Origin: Methylobacterium brachiatum
GTDB taxonomy: Bacteria > Pseudomonadota > Alphaproteobacteria > Rhizobiales > Beijerinckiaceae
DNA length: 64,000 nucleotides
Assembly: GCF_020523825.1 (NCBI RefSeq)
Contig: NZ_JAJALK010000003.1
Span: forward strand, 372,001-436,000
Reading direction: 5' to 3'
Position 1 is the stretch's first letter. Each line of letters opens with the position of its first letter. Position numbers and translations under genes: made by a program. Shown here one piece after another: positions 34,706 to 43,310 of the stretch. Under the pieces are notes generated by a model. That model did not search any database, had not been told where the DNA came from, and saw nothing but the letters and a program-made list of their open reading frames with translations.

Positions 34706-36286
34706 TCAGTGGGCCTCGATGGGGCCCGCCGTCCGCTGCGGCTTTTTCAGGATGGCGACGACGCCCAGGCTGAGAACGAGGCTGACGCCGACGATGTAGA
34801 ACCCGTCTGCGTAGGCCATCACGTAGGCCTCGCGGCGAACCTGCTGGGCCAGCATGCCGATGGCGGCGCCCTTCGCGGCTGCCTGGTCGGCGATATGCCC
34901 GTGCAGGCCGGCGGCAAGGGCCGCGAGGCGCTCCTGGGTGCGCGTGGCGTTCACGGTGATCGCCTCGGCCAGCACCGAGAAGTGCATGTGCTCGCGCCGG
35001 TCGATCATCGTCGAGAGCATCGCGATGCCGATCGAGCCGCCGAGGTTGCGCATCATGTTCGACAGCGCCGAGGCGTCCGCCGTGTCGCGCGGGGCGAGGC
35101 CTGCGGTCGAGAGCTGCGAGAGCGGGATGGTGAACAGCGGCTGGCCGATGGCGCGCATCAACTGCGGCAGGATCAGCTGGTCCATGCCGACATCGTGGGT
35201 CAGGCCGACGTTGATCCAGCAGCTCGCGATGAAGAACAGCGTCCCGGTCACCACCAGCAGCCGGGCGTCGAAGATCCGCATGATCAGGGGCATCATCGGG
35301 AACAGCAGCAACTGCGGCAGCCCCGACCACATCACGACGTAGCCGATCTGCTGGGCGTTGTAGCCCTGGATCTGCGCGCAGTAGACCGGGATGATGTAGA
35401 TCGAGCCGAACGAGACCGCGCCGAGCACCGTCATCAGCACGCACGAGCCCCCGACCGAGCGGTTGCTGAGCACCCGCAGGTTGATGAAGGGCCGCTCGGC
35501 CATCAACTCGCGGACGATGAAGCCGGTGATACCGGCGGCCGCCAGCAGCGACATGTTCACGATGATCTGCGAGCCGAACCAGTCCTTCCGCTGGCCCTCC
35601 TCCAGCACGTAGGTCAGCGCCGGCAGCCCGGTCGCCATCAGGCCGATGCCGATCCAGTCACCCTTCAGGAGCTCGGCCCAGCGCGCCGGCACGTCGTCGA
35701 AGGCGCCGAGCTGGATGCCCATCGCGAGCGGACCGAAGATCAGGTTCAGGTAGAAGATGTAGTGCCAGGACAGGTTGTCGGTGAGCCAGCCGCCCACCGT
35801 CGGCCCGATGGCCGGGGCGAAGGTGGCGGTCAGCCCGAACATCGCGATGCCGATGGTCTGCTGGCTCTTCGGCAGGCGCGTGCGCACGATGACGATCGCG
35901 GTCGGGATCAGCACGCCGCCGGTGAAGCCCTGGCCGGCGCGGAACAGGATCATCTGCGGGAGCGAGGTCGAGAGCGCGCAGGCGAGCGAGAAGACGGTGA
36001 ACAGCATCGTGTTCACCGACAGGTACCGGCGCAGGCCGATCACCGAGGAGAGCCAGCCGGTGAGGGGGATCACGATGATCTCGGCCATCAGGTAGGCGGT
36101 CGAGATCCAGCTGCCCTCCTCGGTGGAGGCGCCGAGCGCGCCCTGGATGTCGGCGAGCGAGGCGTTGGTGATCTGGATGTCGAGGATGGCGGTGAACGCG
36201 CCGAGGATCGCGCCGAACACCGCGAGCCAGTCGCGCGCGCTCGCCTTGGCCTCGGGCGCGCTCGCCGCTGCCGCCGCGGCGCTCAT
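34706..36286 (-). CDS. DHA2-family MFS drug efflux transporter (EmrB type), copy 2
   Basis: A 526-residue, 14-TM transporter with LDIQITNASLADIQGALGAS, WISTAYLMAEIIVIPLTGWL and RAGQGFTGGVLIPTAIVIVR. It overlaps the upstream adaptor gene by 4 bp (ATGA) and is probably translationally coupled. It is clearly a diverged paralogue of the transporter at 25781-27346, and GC is slightly different, so the pair looks like two independent acquisitions and not a recent duplication. No outer-membrane channel gene follows; it may share the NodT channel or the host TolC. Confidence 0.94.
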   Translation of the reverse strand: MSAAAAAASAPEAKASARDWLAVFGAILGAFTAILDIQITNASLADIQGALGASTEEGSWISTAYLMAEIIVIPLTGWLSSVIGLRRYLSVNTMLFTVFSLACALSTSLPQMILFRAGQGFTGGVLIPTAIVIVRTRLPKSQQTIGIAMFGLTATFAPAIGPTVGGWLTDNLSWHYIFYLNLIFGPLAMGIQLGAFDDVPARWAELLKGDWIGIGLMATGLPALTYVLEEGQRKDWFGSQIIVNMSLLAAAGITGFIVRELMAERPFINLRVLSNRSVGGSCVLMTVLGAVSFGSIYIIPVYCAQIQGYNAQQIGYVVMWSGLPQLLLFPMMPLIMRIFDARLLVVTGTLFFIASCWINVGLTHDVGMDQLILPQLMRAIGQPLFTIPLSQLSTAGLAPRDTADASALSNMMRNLGGSIGIAMLSTMIDRREHMHFSVLAEAITVNATRTQERLAALAAGLHGHIADQAAAKGAAIGMLAQQVRREAYVMAYADGFYIVGVSLVLSLGVVAILKKPQRTAGPIEAH

Positions 36287-37515
36287 CGCGGCAGCGCCTC
36301 GCTGACCAGGGCGGTCGCTGGCCGACGCGGGTGCGGCGTCACCGGCTCGACGGCGTCATGGAGGTGGACGGTGGCCTCGACCGAGAGGCCGGGGCGCAGG
36401 CGGGCGAGCATCGGATCGGCATCGTCGAGGGCGACCCGGACGGGGACGCGCTGCACGACCTTGGTGAAGTTGCCGGTGGCGTTCTCGGGCGGCAGCAAGG
36501 CGAACTGGGCACCCGTTCCGGGCGAGAAGCTCTCGACCCGGCCCTCGAACTCATGGTCGCCCAGCGCGTCGACGGTGAAGGTGACGTGCTGACCCTCGAC
36601 CATGTGCCCGGTCTGGGTCTCCTTGAAGTTCGCCACGAGGTAGATGTCGCGGCCCATCGGCACCACCGTGAGCAGGCCCGTACCCGCCGAGACGAACTGG
36701 CCGACGCGCAGCGAGCGGTCGCCGACCGTGCCGTCGATGGGCGCCGTGACGGTGGTGTAGGTCAGGTTGAGTTGCGCCTGCTCCACCTTCGCCTGCGCGG
36801 CTTCCAGACTCGCCCGGGCGCTGCCTTCCAGCGCCCTCAAGCTGTCGACCTGCTTGCGTGCGGCGTCCAGCGAGGCGACGGACTTGTCGTGCGCCGCCCG
36901 CTTCTGGCGCAGGTCGGCATCGGCCTGCTGCTGGCGCTGGGCGGTACCCGAGCCGGTCTGCAGCAGGTTCTGGTAGCGGGTGTATTCCTTGCCGGCGAAG
37001 TCGAGGGCCGCGTCGGTATTCTCGACCTCGGCCTTGGCCGAGGCGACCTGCGCCTGCTGCTGCAGGATGGCGGCCGCCGTCCCAAGGAGCTGGGCGCGGT
37101 TCTTCCCGACCTCGGCCTCGGCCTGCTTGAGCATGACCCGGTACTCGCGGTCGTCGAGGCGGGCGATCACGTCGCCGGCCTTCACCGGCTGGTTGTCACC
37201 CACCAACACCTCGGCCACATGCCCAGCGATGCGGGGCGCGACCGTGACCTTGTCGGCCTGGAGGTAGGCGTCCTCGGTGGTTTCCAGGAAACGGCCGACC
37301 GTCCACCAGTGCCAGCCATAGCCGCCGCCGCCGCCGAGGGCGGCGAGGAGGATGACCGGGAGGACCAGGCGTGCCTTCCGGCGTTTGGCGGCCGGCGGGG
37401 TGACCGGTTGAACCGAGGCGGTCAGCGCAGGGCCGGCTGCCATGGTAGCGGTTGCAGCTTGCGTTTCCGGCTGGGGAAGGTCGCCAGGTCGAGCGTCCAT
37501 GGTGGTGGCCAACAT
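36283..37515 (-). CDS. HlyD/EmrA-type membrane fusion protein, copy 2
   Basis: A 410-residue adaptor starting at ATG 37515 (a TTG one codon upstream is also open). TM helix (LVLPVILLAALGGGGGYGWH), lipoyl half (EDAYLQADKVTVAPRIAGHV), long alpha-hairpin, second half (LNLTYTTVTAPIDGTVGDRS) and beta-barrel (ALGDHEFEGRVESFSPGTGA). It is the first gene of a two-gene operon with the transporter. The inverted repeat at 37521-37538 lies just before the start codon, well placed for repression by the divergent TetR protein. Confidence 0.93.
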   Translation of the reverse strand: MLATTMDARPGDLPQPETQAATATMAAGPALTASVQPVTPPAAKRRKARLVLPVILLAALGGGGGYGWHWWTVGRFLETTEDAYLQADKVTVAPRIAGHVAEVLVGDNQPVKAGDVIARLDDREYRVMLKQAEAEVGKNRAQLLGTAAAILQQQAQVASAKAEVENTDAALDFAGKEYTRYQNLLQTGSGTAQRQQQADADLRQKRAAHDKSVASLDAARKQVDSLRALEGSARASLEAAQAKVEQAQLNLTYTTVTAPIDGTVGDRSLRVGQFVSAGTGLLTVVPMGRDIYLVANFKETQTGHMVEGQHVTFTVDALGDHEFEGRVESFSPGTGAQFALLPPENATGNFTKVVQRVPVRVALDDADPMLARLRPGLSVEATVHLHDAVEPVTPHPRRPATALVSEALPR

Positions 37516-37520
37516 CAATA

Positions 37521-37538
37521 CGATACGGTAAGGTATCG
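37521..37538. promoter_or_regulatory. Probable TetR operator between efflux copy 2 and its regulator
   Basis: CGATAC-GGTAAG-GTATCG, a perfect 6-bp inverted repeat with a 6-bp spacer, lies in the 60-bp gap between the divergent adaptor gene (start 37515) and the TetR gene (start 37576). TetR proteins bind such palindromes. Binding by the 37576 product is inferred from position. Confidence 0.65.
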
Positions 37539-37575
37539 ATACAGGGCGCCGTGGAAGATGACAAGGAGAATGATG

Positions 37576-38262
37576 ATGGCAGCGACCATGATGGCCGAAC
37601 CCGAGGCGTTGCCGAAGCGAGGGACCGGCGGTCGGCCGACGCGTGAGGAAGCCGCCCGACGCGAGGCGCGCATCGTCGAGGTGGCCACCCAGCTGTTCAT
37701 CGAACGCGGCTTCGACGGCACCTCCATCGACGCGGTGGCGGAGGCTGCGGGCGTCAGCAAGCCGACGCTCTATTCGCGTTATCAGGACAAGCGCGCGCTG
37801 TTCGAGGCGGTCCTGCAGGATCGCATCCGGGAATGGCTCGCACCCCTCTCGGCGGCGGCCGAAACGCAGGCGCTGCGCGCCACCCCTGCGGATGCCGCGA
37901 CGGTGCTGGATGAATTGAGCCGCAACCTCCTCGACCGCTCCCAGGCCCCGGGCGCCGCCGCGCTCACCCGCTGCATCGCCGCCCAGGCCATGCAGTTCCC
38001 CAACCTCGCCAAGCTTGCCTACGAGGAGGGGTGGCTCCGCGGCGTCAGGGTGGTCGGTCGTCTCCTTAGCGTCATGACAGAGCAGGGTCAGATCGCGGTC
38101 GACGACCCCGAGATCGCCGCCGACCTCTTCCTGAACCTCGTCATGGGGCGCAGCTCGCGGCAGGCGCTGTACGGCATCGAGGTGAACCTGGAAGCACAGG
38201 AGAAGCGCCGGCGCGCCGCCGTCAGTCTTTTTCTCGCCGGCGTCCGTCCTGATCCTGCTTGA
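37576..38262 (+). CDS. TetR-family regulator of the second efflux operon
   Basis: A 228-residue TetR repressor. HTH: IVEVATQLFIERGFDGTSID, AVAEAAGVSKPTLYSRYQDK, RALFEAVLQ. The C-terminal domain (IAADLFLNLVMGRSSRQALY) matches AcrR-type C-terminal regions. Three ATGs occur in a row (37570, 37573, 37576) behind AAGGAG (37563-37568); 37576 has the best spacing. Divergent from the EmrA-type gene with an inverted repeat between them. Confidence 0.9.
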   Translation: MAATMMAEPEALPKRGTGGRPTREEAARREARIVEVATQLFIERGFDGTSIDAVAEAAGVSKPTLYSRYQDKRALFEAVLQDRIREWLAPLSAAAETQALRATPADAATVLDELSRNLLDRSQAPGAAALTRCIAAQAMQFPNLAKLAYEEGWLRGVRVVGRLLSVMTEQGQIAVDDPEIAADLFLNLVMGRSSRQALYGIEVNLEAQEKRRRAAVSLFLAGVRPDPA

Positions 38263-38682
38263 AGAGCCCGACCGTCATATCGTTTCCGGATGTGGATCGC
38301 CCTCTTGTTTGATCAGCCTGCAAGCGGACTTTTGCGCCTTGCGAGTAGGGTCAAAAGTGGCTGCGAGGGCGACGTCCGCTTTTCCGCCCCGAAGCAGAAC
38401 GTCACAAATCAACCCCGAGCCGTCGTTCCGCACCCAACCCAAGCCAGCCGTCCCGAGAGCCGTCGGCGCGTCCTGAAAGTGGCCATTCGTCCCCAAGCGG
38501 ACGTTCCGCCTACGACCCTTACCCGGCGTACGCGACGTCGCCCGACCTACGCTGAGCGGCCATACGCCGGCTGTCGTTCACGGTCGTTTCAAGATCTCCG
38601 CTAGGTGCGCCCGTTCGCTCCGGAGCGGGTGATCAGGCACGCGATGCGACGGCGCGTGCGTAGCTTTCGAGCACGCGTGCTC
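38263..38682. other. Intergenic region
   Basis: 420 bp between a rightward TetR gene and the end of the leftward MBL lipoprotein gene. Convergent ends; no gene is supported. Several loose repeats around CGTCCGCTTTT and CGGACGTTCC appear (38377-38390, 38498-38507) but do not form a clear terminator. Confidence 0.4.
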
Positions 38683-39822
38683 TTAGCGCAGTGCAAGGAT
38701 GTCCGGGCTGGCAAGGCAAGCCTCCATGATGGCCTGATCGGTTTTCCGGCGCGGCTCTGCGTGGCCCGGCACCTCGACGGACTCGCCGATGCGCACCGTC
38801 TTGAACGCGGACGGGTCGCCGCCCCCGCAGCGCAGCAGGGCTTCGAGCATGAGGGCGGGGGTATCGCGTCCTTCCTGGCTGAGCGGGAAGGTGCCCCAAT
38901 GGATGGCCATGGCGCGTGAGGCGCCGCTGCGCTCGAACGCCCGGATCGCATCGACAGGCCCGATGTGGTCACCCGCACCCATCTGGCCGGGTTCGAACCG
39001 GAACGCGCCGATGGGGATCAGGGCGTAACGGATCGGCCCCAGGGCCGCGGCCTCGTACGGCCACTTCCCGTCGCCCATGCCGGTGTCGCCCGCGAAGTAG
39101 AGGTTGCCACCCGGAAGCGTCACGACGAACGCCGACCAGAGTGCCCGGTTCCGGTCGAGGACACCGCGGCCGCTCTGATGGTGGTTGCGCGTCGCCGTCA
39201 CGGAGATGTCGCCGCGAACCCGGACGCTTTCGCCCCAATCGAGCGTCGCGACGTCGATGCCGCTCAGGTCCCGGTCGTTGCCGAGCCCGGCGACGATCAG
39301 GGGGCGGTCGCGCGCCCACAGGGTCCGCAGGGCGACTTTGTCCATATGGTCGTAGTGGTTGTGGCTGAGGAGGATCAGGTCGATCCTCGGCAGGTCCTCC
39401 ATCCGGATGCCGGGGGCGGCGACGCGCGTGACCCCCAGCCCGAATGGGCCGACCCGATCCGACCAGACGGGGTCGGTGAGGATGTTCAGTCCCTGCGTCT
39501 GGACGAGGACCGTGGCATGGCCGACCCATGTCGCCACCATCCTATCGCCGTCGATCCGCCCGACCGGCTTGGCTCGCGCGACCTCGATGCTGCCGGGCCA
39601 TTCCGGGCGGCCGTCCGTCTTGGTCAGGTGTCGCCACACGTAGCCCAGACGCGTGCCGCTCTTCGGCATCCAGGCGGTATCGTCCGCACCGCCCGGATTG
39701 AAGAAGCGCTCGCCGTCGAAATGCCCGCTCGGCGAAGGGGGATGGGTTCGACCGGAGGTCATACATGCGGTGACGACCCCGAGCAGGACGAGACCGGCCA
39801 GGAGTGCCGCGACGCCCGGCAT
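38683..39822 (-). CDS. NAPE-PLD/RomA-like metallo-beta-lactamase lipoprotein
   Basis: A 379-residue protein with an N-terminal signal ending in a lipobox (LLGVVTACMTSG). The fold is the NAPE-PLD/UlaG-like branch of the MBL superfamily: TWVGHATVLVQTQGLNILTD, then LLSHNHYDHMD (complete H-x-H-x-D-H), TATRNHHQSGRG, YFAGDTGMGDG and AMAIHWGTFPLS. Members hydrolyse N-acyl phosphatidylethanolamine-like lipids or related phosphodiesters. It begins 3 bp after the SDR gene ends (39826), so it is the last gene of the SDR-TetR-SDR-MBL transcript. Confidence 0.88.
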   Translation of the reverse strand: MPGVAALLAGLVLLGVVTACMTSGRTHPPSPSGHFDGERFFNPGGADDTAWMPKSGTRLGYVWRHLTKTDGRPEWPGSIEVARAKPVGRIDGDRMVATWVGHATVLVQTQGLNILTDPVWSDRVGPFGLGVTRVAAPGIRMEDLPRIDLILLSHNHYDHMDKVALRTLWARDRPLIVAGLGNDRDLSGIDVATLDWGESVRVRGDISVTATRNHHQSGRGVLDRNRALWSAFVVTLPGGNLYFAGDTGMGDGKWPYEAAALGPIRYALIPIGAFRFEPGQMGAGDHIGPVDAIRAFERSGASRAMAIHWGTFPLSQEGRDTPALMLEALLRCGGGDPSAFKTVRIGESVEVPGHAEPRRKTDQAIMEACLASPDILALR

Positions 39823-39825
39823 GGC

Positions 39826-40584
39826 TCAGTTGAAGTTGCTGGCGGGAGCGGCCGTGCGGCCACCATCCACGGCCAGTTCGGCGCCCGTGATGAAGCCCGC
39901 TTCCTTCGAGAGCAGGAACAGGACGGCATGAGCCACATCCCGGGGCCGGCCGACGCGACCCAGGGGAACGATGGCACCCATCTTCTCCGCCGCCCCTGCA
40001 CCGGCAGCGTTTTCGATCATCGGTGTATCGATGGGACCGGGGACGACGAGATTGACCCGGATGCCGTCCTTCGCGAGTTCGATGGCTGCCGTACGCGACA
40101 TCGCGGCGACGGCGGCCTTCGTGCCGGAGTAGGCGATGGCATGCGGGGCCGCCCTGACGCCCGCCTCGGAGCCGATGTTGACAATGGCCCCCCCGCCGTT
40201 GCGGCGCAGGGCCGGGACCACGTGCTTGATGCCGAGCAACTGCCCGAGCTGGTTGATCCGGATGCCGTCCATCACGGCTTCGGCGTCGAGGTCCGTGACC
40301 AGGCCGGTGATGGTGACGCCCGCGTTGTTCACGAGTCCGGTGACCTTGCCGAACGTCTCCTCGGCACGGGCCACGATGGCCACCCAATCCGCTTCCCGTG
40401 CGACGTCCTGGCGCTGGAAGCAGGCTCGCTCCCCGAGTTCCTCCGCGATGCGGCGCCCGTCGGCCTCGTCACGGCCGCCGAACACGACCTTGGCGCCAGC
40501 CTCCACCAGGAGGCGTACCTCGGCCTCGCCCTGACCACGCGTGCCACCGGTGACGATGACGACCTCGCCCTGCATGTCGTTCAT
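39826..40584 (-). CDS. Short-chain dehydrogenase/reductase
   Basis: A 252-residue classical SDR from ATG 40584 (MNDMQGEVVIVTGGTRGQGE). Motifs: TGGTRGQG (cofactor glycines), FGGRDEADGRR, LVNNAG (NNAG), the active-site YSGTKAA with upstream NIGSEAG, and a C-terminal GRVGRPRDVAHAVLFLLSKE. NAD(P)-dependent oxidoreductase of unknown substrate, similar to those acting on ketones or 3-oxo compounds. It lies between the TetR gene (17 bp upstream) and the MBL gene (3 bp downstream), suggesting one operon controlled by that TetR. Confidence 0.9.
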   Translation of the reverse strand: MNDMQGEVVIVTGGTRGQGEAEVRLLVEAGAKVVFGGRDEADGRRIAEELGERACFQRQDVAREADWVAIVARAEETFGKVTGLVNNAGVTITGLVTDLDAEAVMDGIRINQLGQLLGIKHVVPALRRNGGGAIVNIGSEAGVRAAPHAIAYSGTKAAVAAMSRTAAIELAKDGIRVNLVVPGPIDTPMIENAAGAGAAEKMGAIVPLGRVGRPRDVAHAVLFLLSKEAGFITGAELAVDGGRTAAPASNFN

Positions 40585-40601
40585 GATGGTTTCCCTGAAG
40601 G

Positions 40602-41162
40602 TTAGAGTTCGCAAAAGGGGCCGTAGGCTTCCGCCAGGATGTCGCCGATGGGACGCCGGCCCTCGCCGGCGACCCATTCGCGCGCGGCGATGCGCAGGCC
40701 GCCGATGGCCAAGGCGGCAGCCATGCGGGCGGCCACGGGGGCTGCGCCCCGGACCGTGAGGGCGTCCGAGAGCAGATCCTCCCATCCGAGGTACTTCTCG
40801 TGCGCCCGCGCCCGCAGCGAGGGTGTGCGCTCGATCAACCGTCCGACGGCGAGCGACACGGGATGTTCGCCTTCATGCCGCCCGACATGGCGGGAGACGG
40901 CGTCGAGGGCCGCCCGCACCGTGTCGGTGATGCAGTCGAGCCCGTCGAGCTCACGCACGAGACCGGGGCCGGTCGACATGGCCCAGGTGAGGACGATGTC
41001 CTCCTTGGTCTCGAAGTACCGGAAGACGCTGCGACGCGACACGCCTGCAGCCTCCGCGATGGCATCGACCGAGGTGGCCTCGTACCCGTTCGCGAGGAAC
41101 TGGACGATGCCCGCCTCGACGATGCGTTGACGGATGGCATCCTGCTGCTGTCGGCTCAGCAC
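40602..41162 (-). CDS. TetR-family regulator of the SDR cluster
   Basis: A 186-residue TetR protein starting with GTG 41162 (MLSRQQQDAIRQRIVEAGIV). HTH: FLANGYEATSVDAIAEAAGV, SRRSVFRYFETKEDIVLTWA. It lies 42 bp downstream of the first SDR gene and upstream of the second, all on the same strand. It is therefore probably autoregulated with them through the inverted repeat at 42089-42109, in front of the first gene. Confidence 0.88.
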   Translation of the reverse strand: MLSRQQQDAIRQRIVEAGIVQFLANGYEATSVDAIAEAAGVSRRSVFRYFETKEDIVLTWAMSTGPGLVRELDGLDCITDTVRAALDAVSRHVGRHEGEHPVSLAVGRLIERTPSLRARAHEKYLGWEDLLSDALTVRGAAPVAARMAAALAIGGLRIAAREWVAGEGRRPIGDILAEAYGPFCEL

Positions 41163-41204
41163 GACGGGGAACCCCGGCTCTCGGTCATGATCCCGTCGTC
41201 CCGG

Positions 41205-42017
41205 TCAGCGCATGAGGCGGCGCATGATGGTACGGACGAGGACGTCGGGCAGGAACGGAAGAACCGTCAACGAGATCGCGGAAGCGGGATAGCGTAGCTT
41301 GCCGGAGGTCGAAACGGCGGCCTCGTAGACGACGGCGGCGATCTTCGCGGGCTCGACCCCTGCGTCGGGGTCGCGCATCAGCTTCTCGATCTTCTCGAAA
41401 CCCTTGTAAGCGCCTCGCAACTCCGGCGCTCGGGCTTCGTCCGAGTTGCGGGAGAAGTCCGTCTTGACCTGTCCCGGTTCGACGACCTTCACGCGAATGC
41501 CGTGCAGTCCGAGCTCGAAGCGGATCGACTCGGAAAAGCCTTCGATTCCGAATTTCGCCGCCTCGTAGATGGAATTATAGGGAAAACCGATCCGTCCCGC
41601 CTCCGATGTGACGTTGACGATCGCTCCGCGTCGCCGCCTGCGCATGTGCGGTATGAGTTCCCGCATCATGTTCATGTGACCGAAGACGGCCGTATCGAAG
41701 TGTCGCCGGATCTGCTCGTCGGTGAGGAACTCGAACGGGCCGGTGATGCCGTATCCCGCGTTGTTGACCAGAACGTCGACCGCATCGAAGCGCGCGATGG
41801 CCTGCTCGACGCAGCGGCTGACGTCATCTTTCCGCGAGATGTCCGCGACTGACCTCAGGAGCCGTGACGAAGCCGGCAGGTTCGCTTCGAGCTTTGCCAT
41901 GTCGCGCCCCACCGCGACGACGTTCCAGCCCTTGTCGAGGAACAGCATCGCAGAGGAGGCGCCGACGCCGGAGGAAGCGCCCGTGATCAGGACTGTCTGG
42001 TTCCGTGGGTGGGCCAT
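41205..42017 (-). CDS. Short-chain dehydrogenase/reductase, first gene of the cluster
   Basis: A 270-residue classical SDR: LITGASSGVGASSAMLFLDK (cofactor loop), VLVNNAGYGITGPFEFLTDE, VNVTSEAGRIGFPYNSIYEA with YEAAK active site, and VVEPGQVKTDFSRN. It resembles the oxidoreductase/retinol-dehydrogenase-like SDR subgroup. It is the promoter-proximal gene of the leftward cluster and has its own well-formed promoter (see 42086-42115). The substrate cannot be told from the sequence. ATG 42017 is the obvious start. Confidence 0.9.
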   Translation of the reverse strand: MAHPRNQTVLITGASSGVGASSAMLFLDKGWNVVAVGRDMAKLEANLPASSRLLRSVADISRKDDVSRCVEQAIARFDAVDVLVNNAGYGITGPFEFLTDEQIRRHFDTAVFGHMNMMRELIPHMRRRRRGAIVNVTSEAGRIGFPYNSIYEAAKFGIEGFSESIRFELGLHGIRVKVVEPGQVKTDFSRNSDEARAPELRGAYKGFEKIEKLMRDPDAGVEPAKIAAVVYEAAVSTSGKLRYPASAISLTVLPFLPDVLVRTIMRRLMR

Positions 42018-42085
42018 CGTCTATCCCTGCGGGGCCGGCGCCGCATCCTTCCGGCCCGCGGCTCCGCGGCCCGACCTGCACGCTT

Positions 42086-42115
42086 AATATGTGACACTGA
42101 GTGCCACATTCAAGT
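42086..42115 (-). promoter_or_regulatory. Promoter with TetR-like operator for the SDR cluster
   Basis: Reading leftward, TTGAAT (-35) and TATTAA (-10) are separated by 18 bases. The spacer holds an inverted repeat, ATGTGACACT-G-AGTGCCACAT on the plus strand (42089-42109), matching at 9 of 10 arm positions. A repressor bound there would block RNA polymerase. The first SDR gene starts about 70 bp downstream. The likely binder is the TetR encoded at 40602-41162. Confidence 0.7.
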
Positions 42116-42567
42116 GGTGTTCGCCCGGATGGATGTGCGGCGGTATCGGGAGACGTGCCAGCCGTCGTTCCCACGCCCTGGGCGTTCCTGCCGAACCGAA
42201 GGGGATTTCCGCAGGCATCCCTGCTGACGGACCGGTCGGACCCCCCATCGTTCCGCGAACCATGCCGCGCACGCCGTGGGCGGCTTTCGTACGTCGCACG
42301 CGGACACCACCCGTTTCTGGCTCGGCAGCCCGGAAACGGATGTTCCGCACATGCCCCGGGGCAGCGTCCACGGCCGAAGTGAGCAACGGGAAGCGCTTCC
42401 CGCATCCCGCTTCGCTCGAACTGACCGTACGACATCGATGCAGGGACGACCTCAGTCCCCCCGCCTGGGCTCCTCGCATCTCAGGTTGTGGATGGCATCC
42501 CAGCGCCCGGAACAAACCGTGGCCAACCGGCTTAATTCCTCAGCTTGGCCGCCGGATGGGGGCTGGA
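42116..42567. other. Intergenic region before the TIR gene
   Basis: 452 bp between two divergent units. Open frames exist on both strands, but their translations lack recognisable protein features and they overlap one another. The region should carry the promoter of the TIR/DUF2235/OLD trio, though no strong -35/-10 pair was found. Confidence 0.4.
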
Positions 42568-43272
42568 ATGCGCGTGAGATCAAAGACCGGTCCGGTCAAG
42601 TCCACCCCGCCCCCTGCGAAGAGGGTGGCGTCCTCCCACGCTCGGATCCCGTCGGGATCCGCGGCGTCGAAGGCCAAGGAGAAGAAGACGACGGTACGGA
42701 TCTTCGTCTCCTACAGCCACGCGAACGCGACACAGCAGGCGAAGCTTCAGATCCACCTGGCTCAACTGAAGCGCGACGAGGTCGAGACCTGGGTCGACGA
42801 GCGCATGGAGGCCGGCGACAGGCTCAGCACCGAAATCTCGCGCAAGCTGCGGGAGGCGGACATCTTCGTCGCCCTGATGAGCCCCGAGTACATCGCCAGC
42901 CGCTGGTGCCAGCTGGAGTACAACCGGGCGATGGGCAGGCGTGCCAGGGGCCTCATGCGCGTGGTCGTCGTCGTGGTGCGGCCCTGCGCCTGGAAGGATA
43001 CGGGCGCGTCCGATCTCAAGTCGCTTCCCCGCGACGGGCGCAGCGTCATCGACTGGCGGTCCATGGACCATGCCTTTGCGGACGTGGCCGAGGGCATCAA
43101 GGGCGCCGTGCGGGCGGTGCGGGCCTCGATGCCGGCGAAGGCGACGCGTTCCAAGCCGGCGGCCAAGGCCGTCAAGCCGCCGGCGGTCGCCAAGGTCGCT
43201 TCGAGGGTGCGGGCGAAGCCGAAGGCCGTCCTCACTGGAAAGCGGCCCACCCTGAGCCGTGCGGCCAGGTAG
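42568..43272 (+). CDS. TIR-domain protein, first gene of the TIR/DUF2235/OLD trio
   Basis: A 234-residue protein. A basic, proline/alanine-rich N-terminal ~40 residues precede a TIR domain: VRIFVSYSHANATQQAKLQI, VETWVDERMEAGDRLSTEIS, ADIFVALMSPEYIASRWCQL, EYNRAMGR. The Glu in WCQLEY (about 117) fits the NADase catalytic glutamate. The C-terminal ~60 residues are Lys/Ala-rich, possibly for nucleic-acid or membrane binding. Starts at 42556 and 42568 are both possible. TIR domains in bacteria deplete NAD+ or make signalling nucleotides during phage defence. It is followed after 38 bp by the DUF2235 gene. Confidence 0.85.
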   Translation: MRVRSKTGPVKSTPPPAKRVASSHARIPSGSAASKAKEKKTTVRIFVSYSHANATQQAKLQIHLAQLKRDEVETWVDERMEAGDRLSTEISRKLREADIFVALMSPEYIASRWCQLEYNRAMGRRARGLMRVVVVVVRPCAWKDTGASDLKSLPRDGRSVIDWRSMDHAFADVAEGIKGAVRAVRASMPAKATRSKPAAKAVKPPAVAKVASRVRAKPKAVLTGKRPTLSRAAR

Positions 43273-43310
43273 AAACGGATCGGCGACGGTCGGGAGGGTT
43301 GGGAGGCGAC

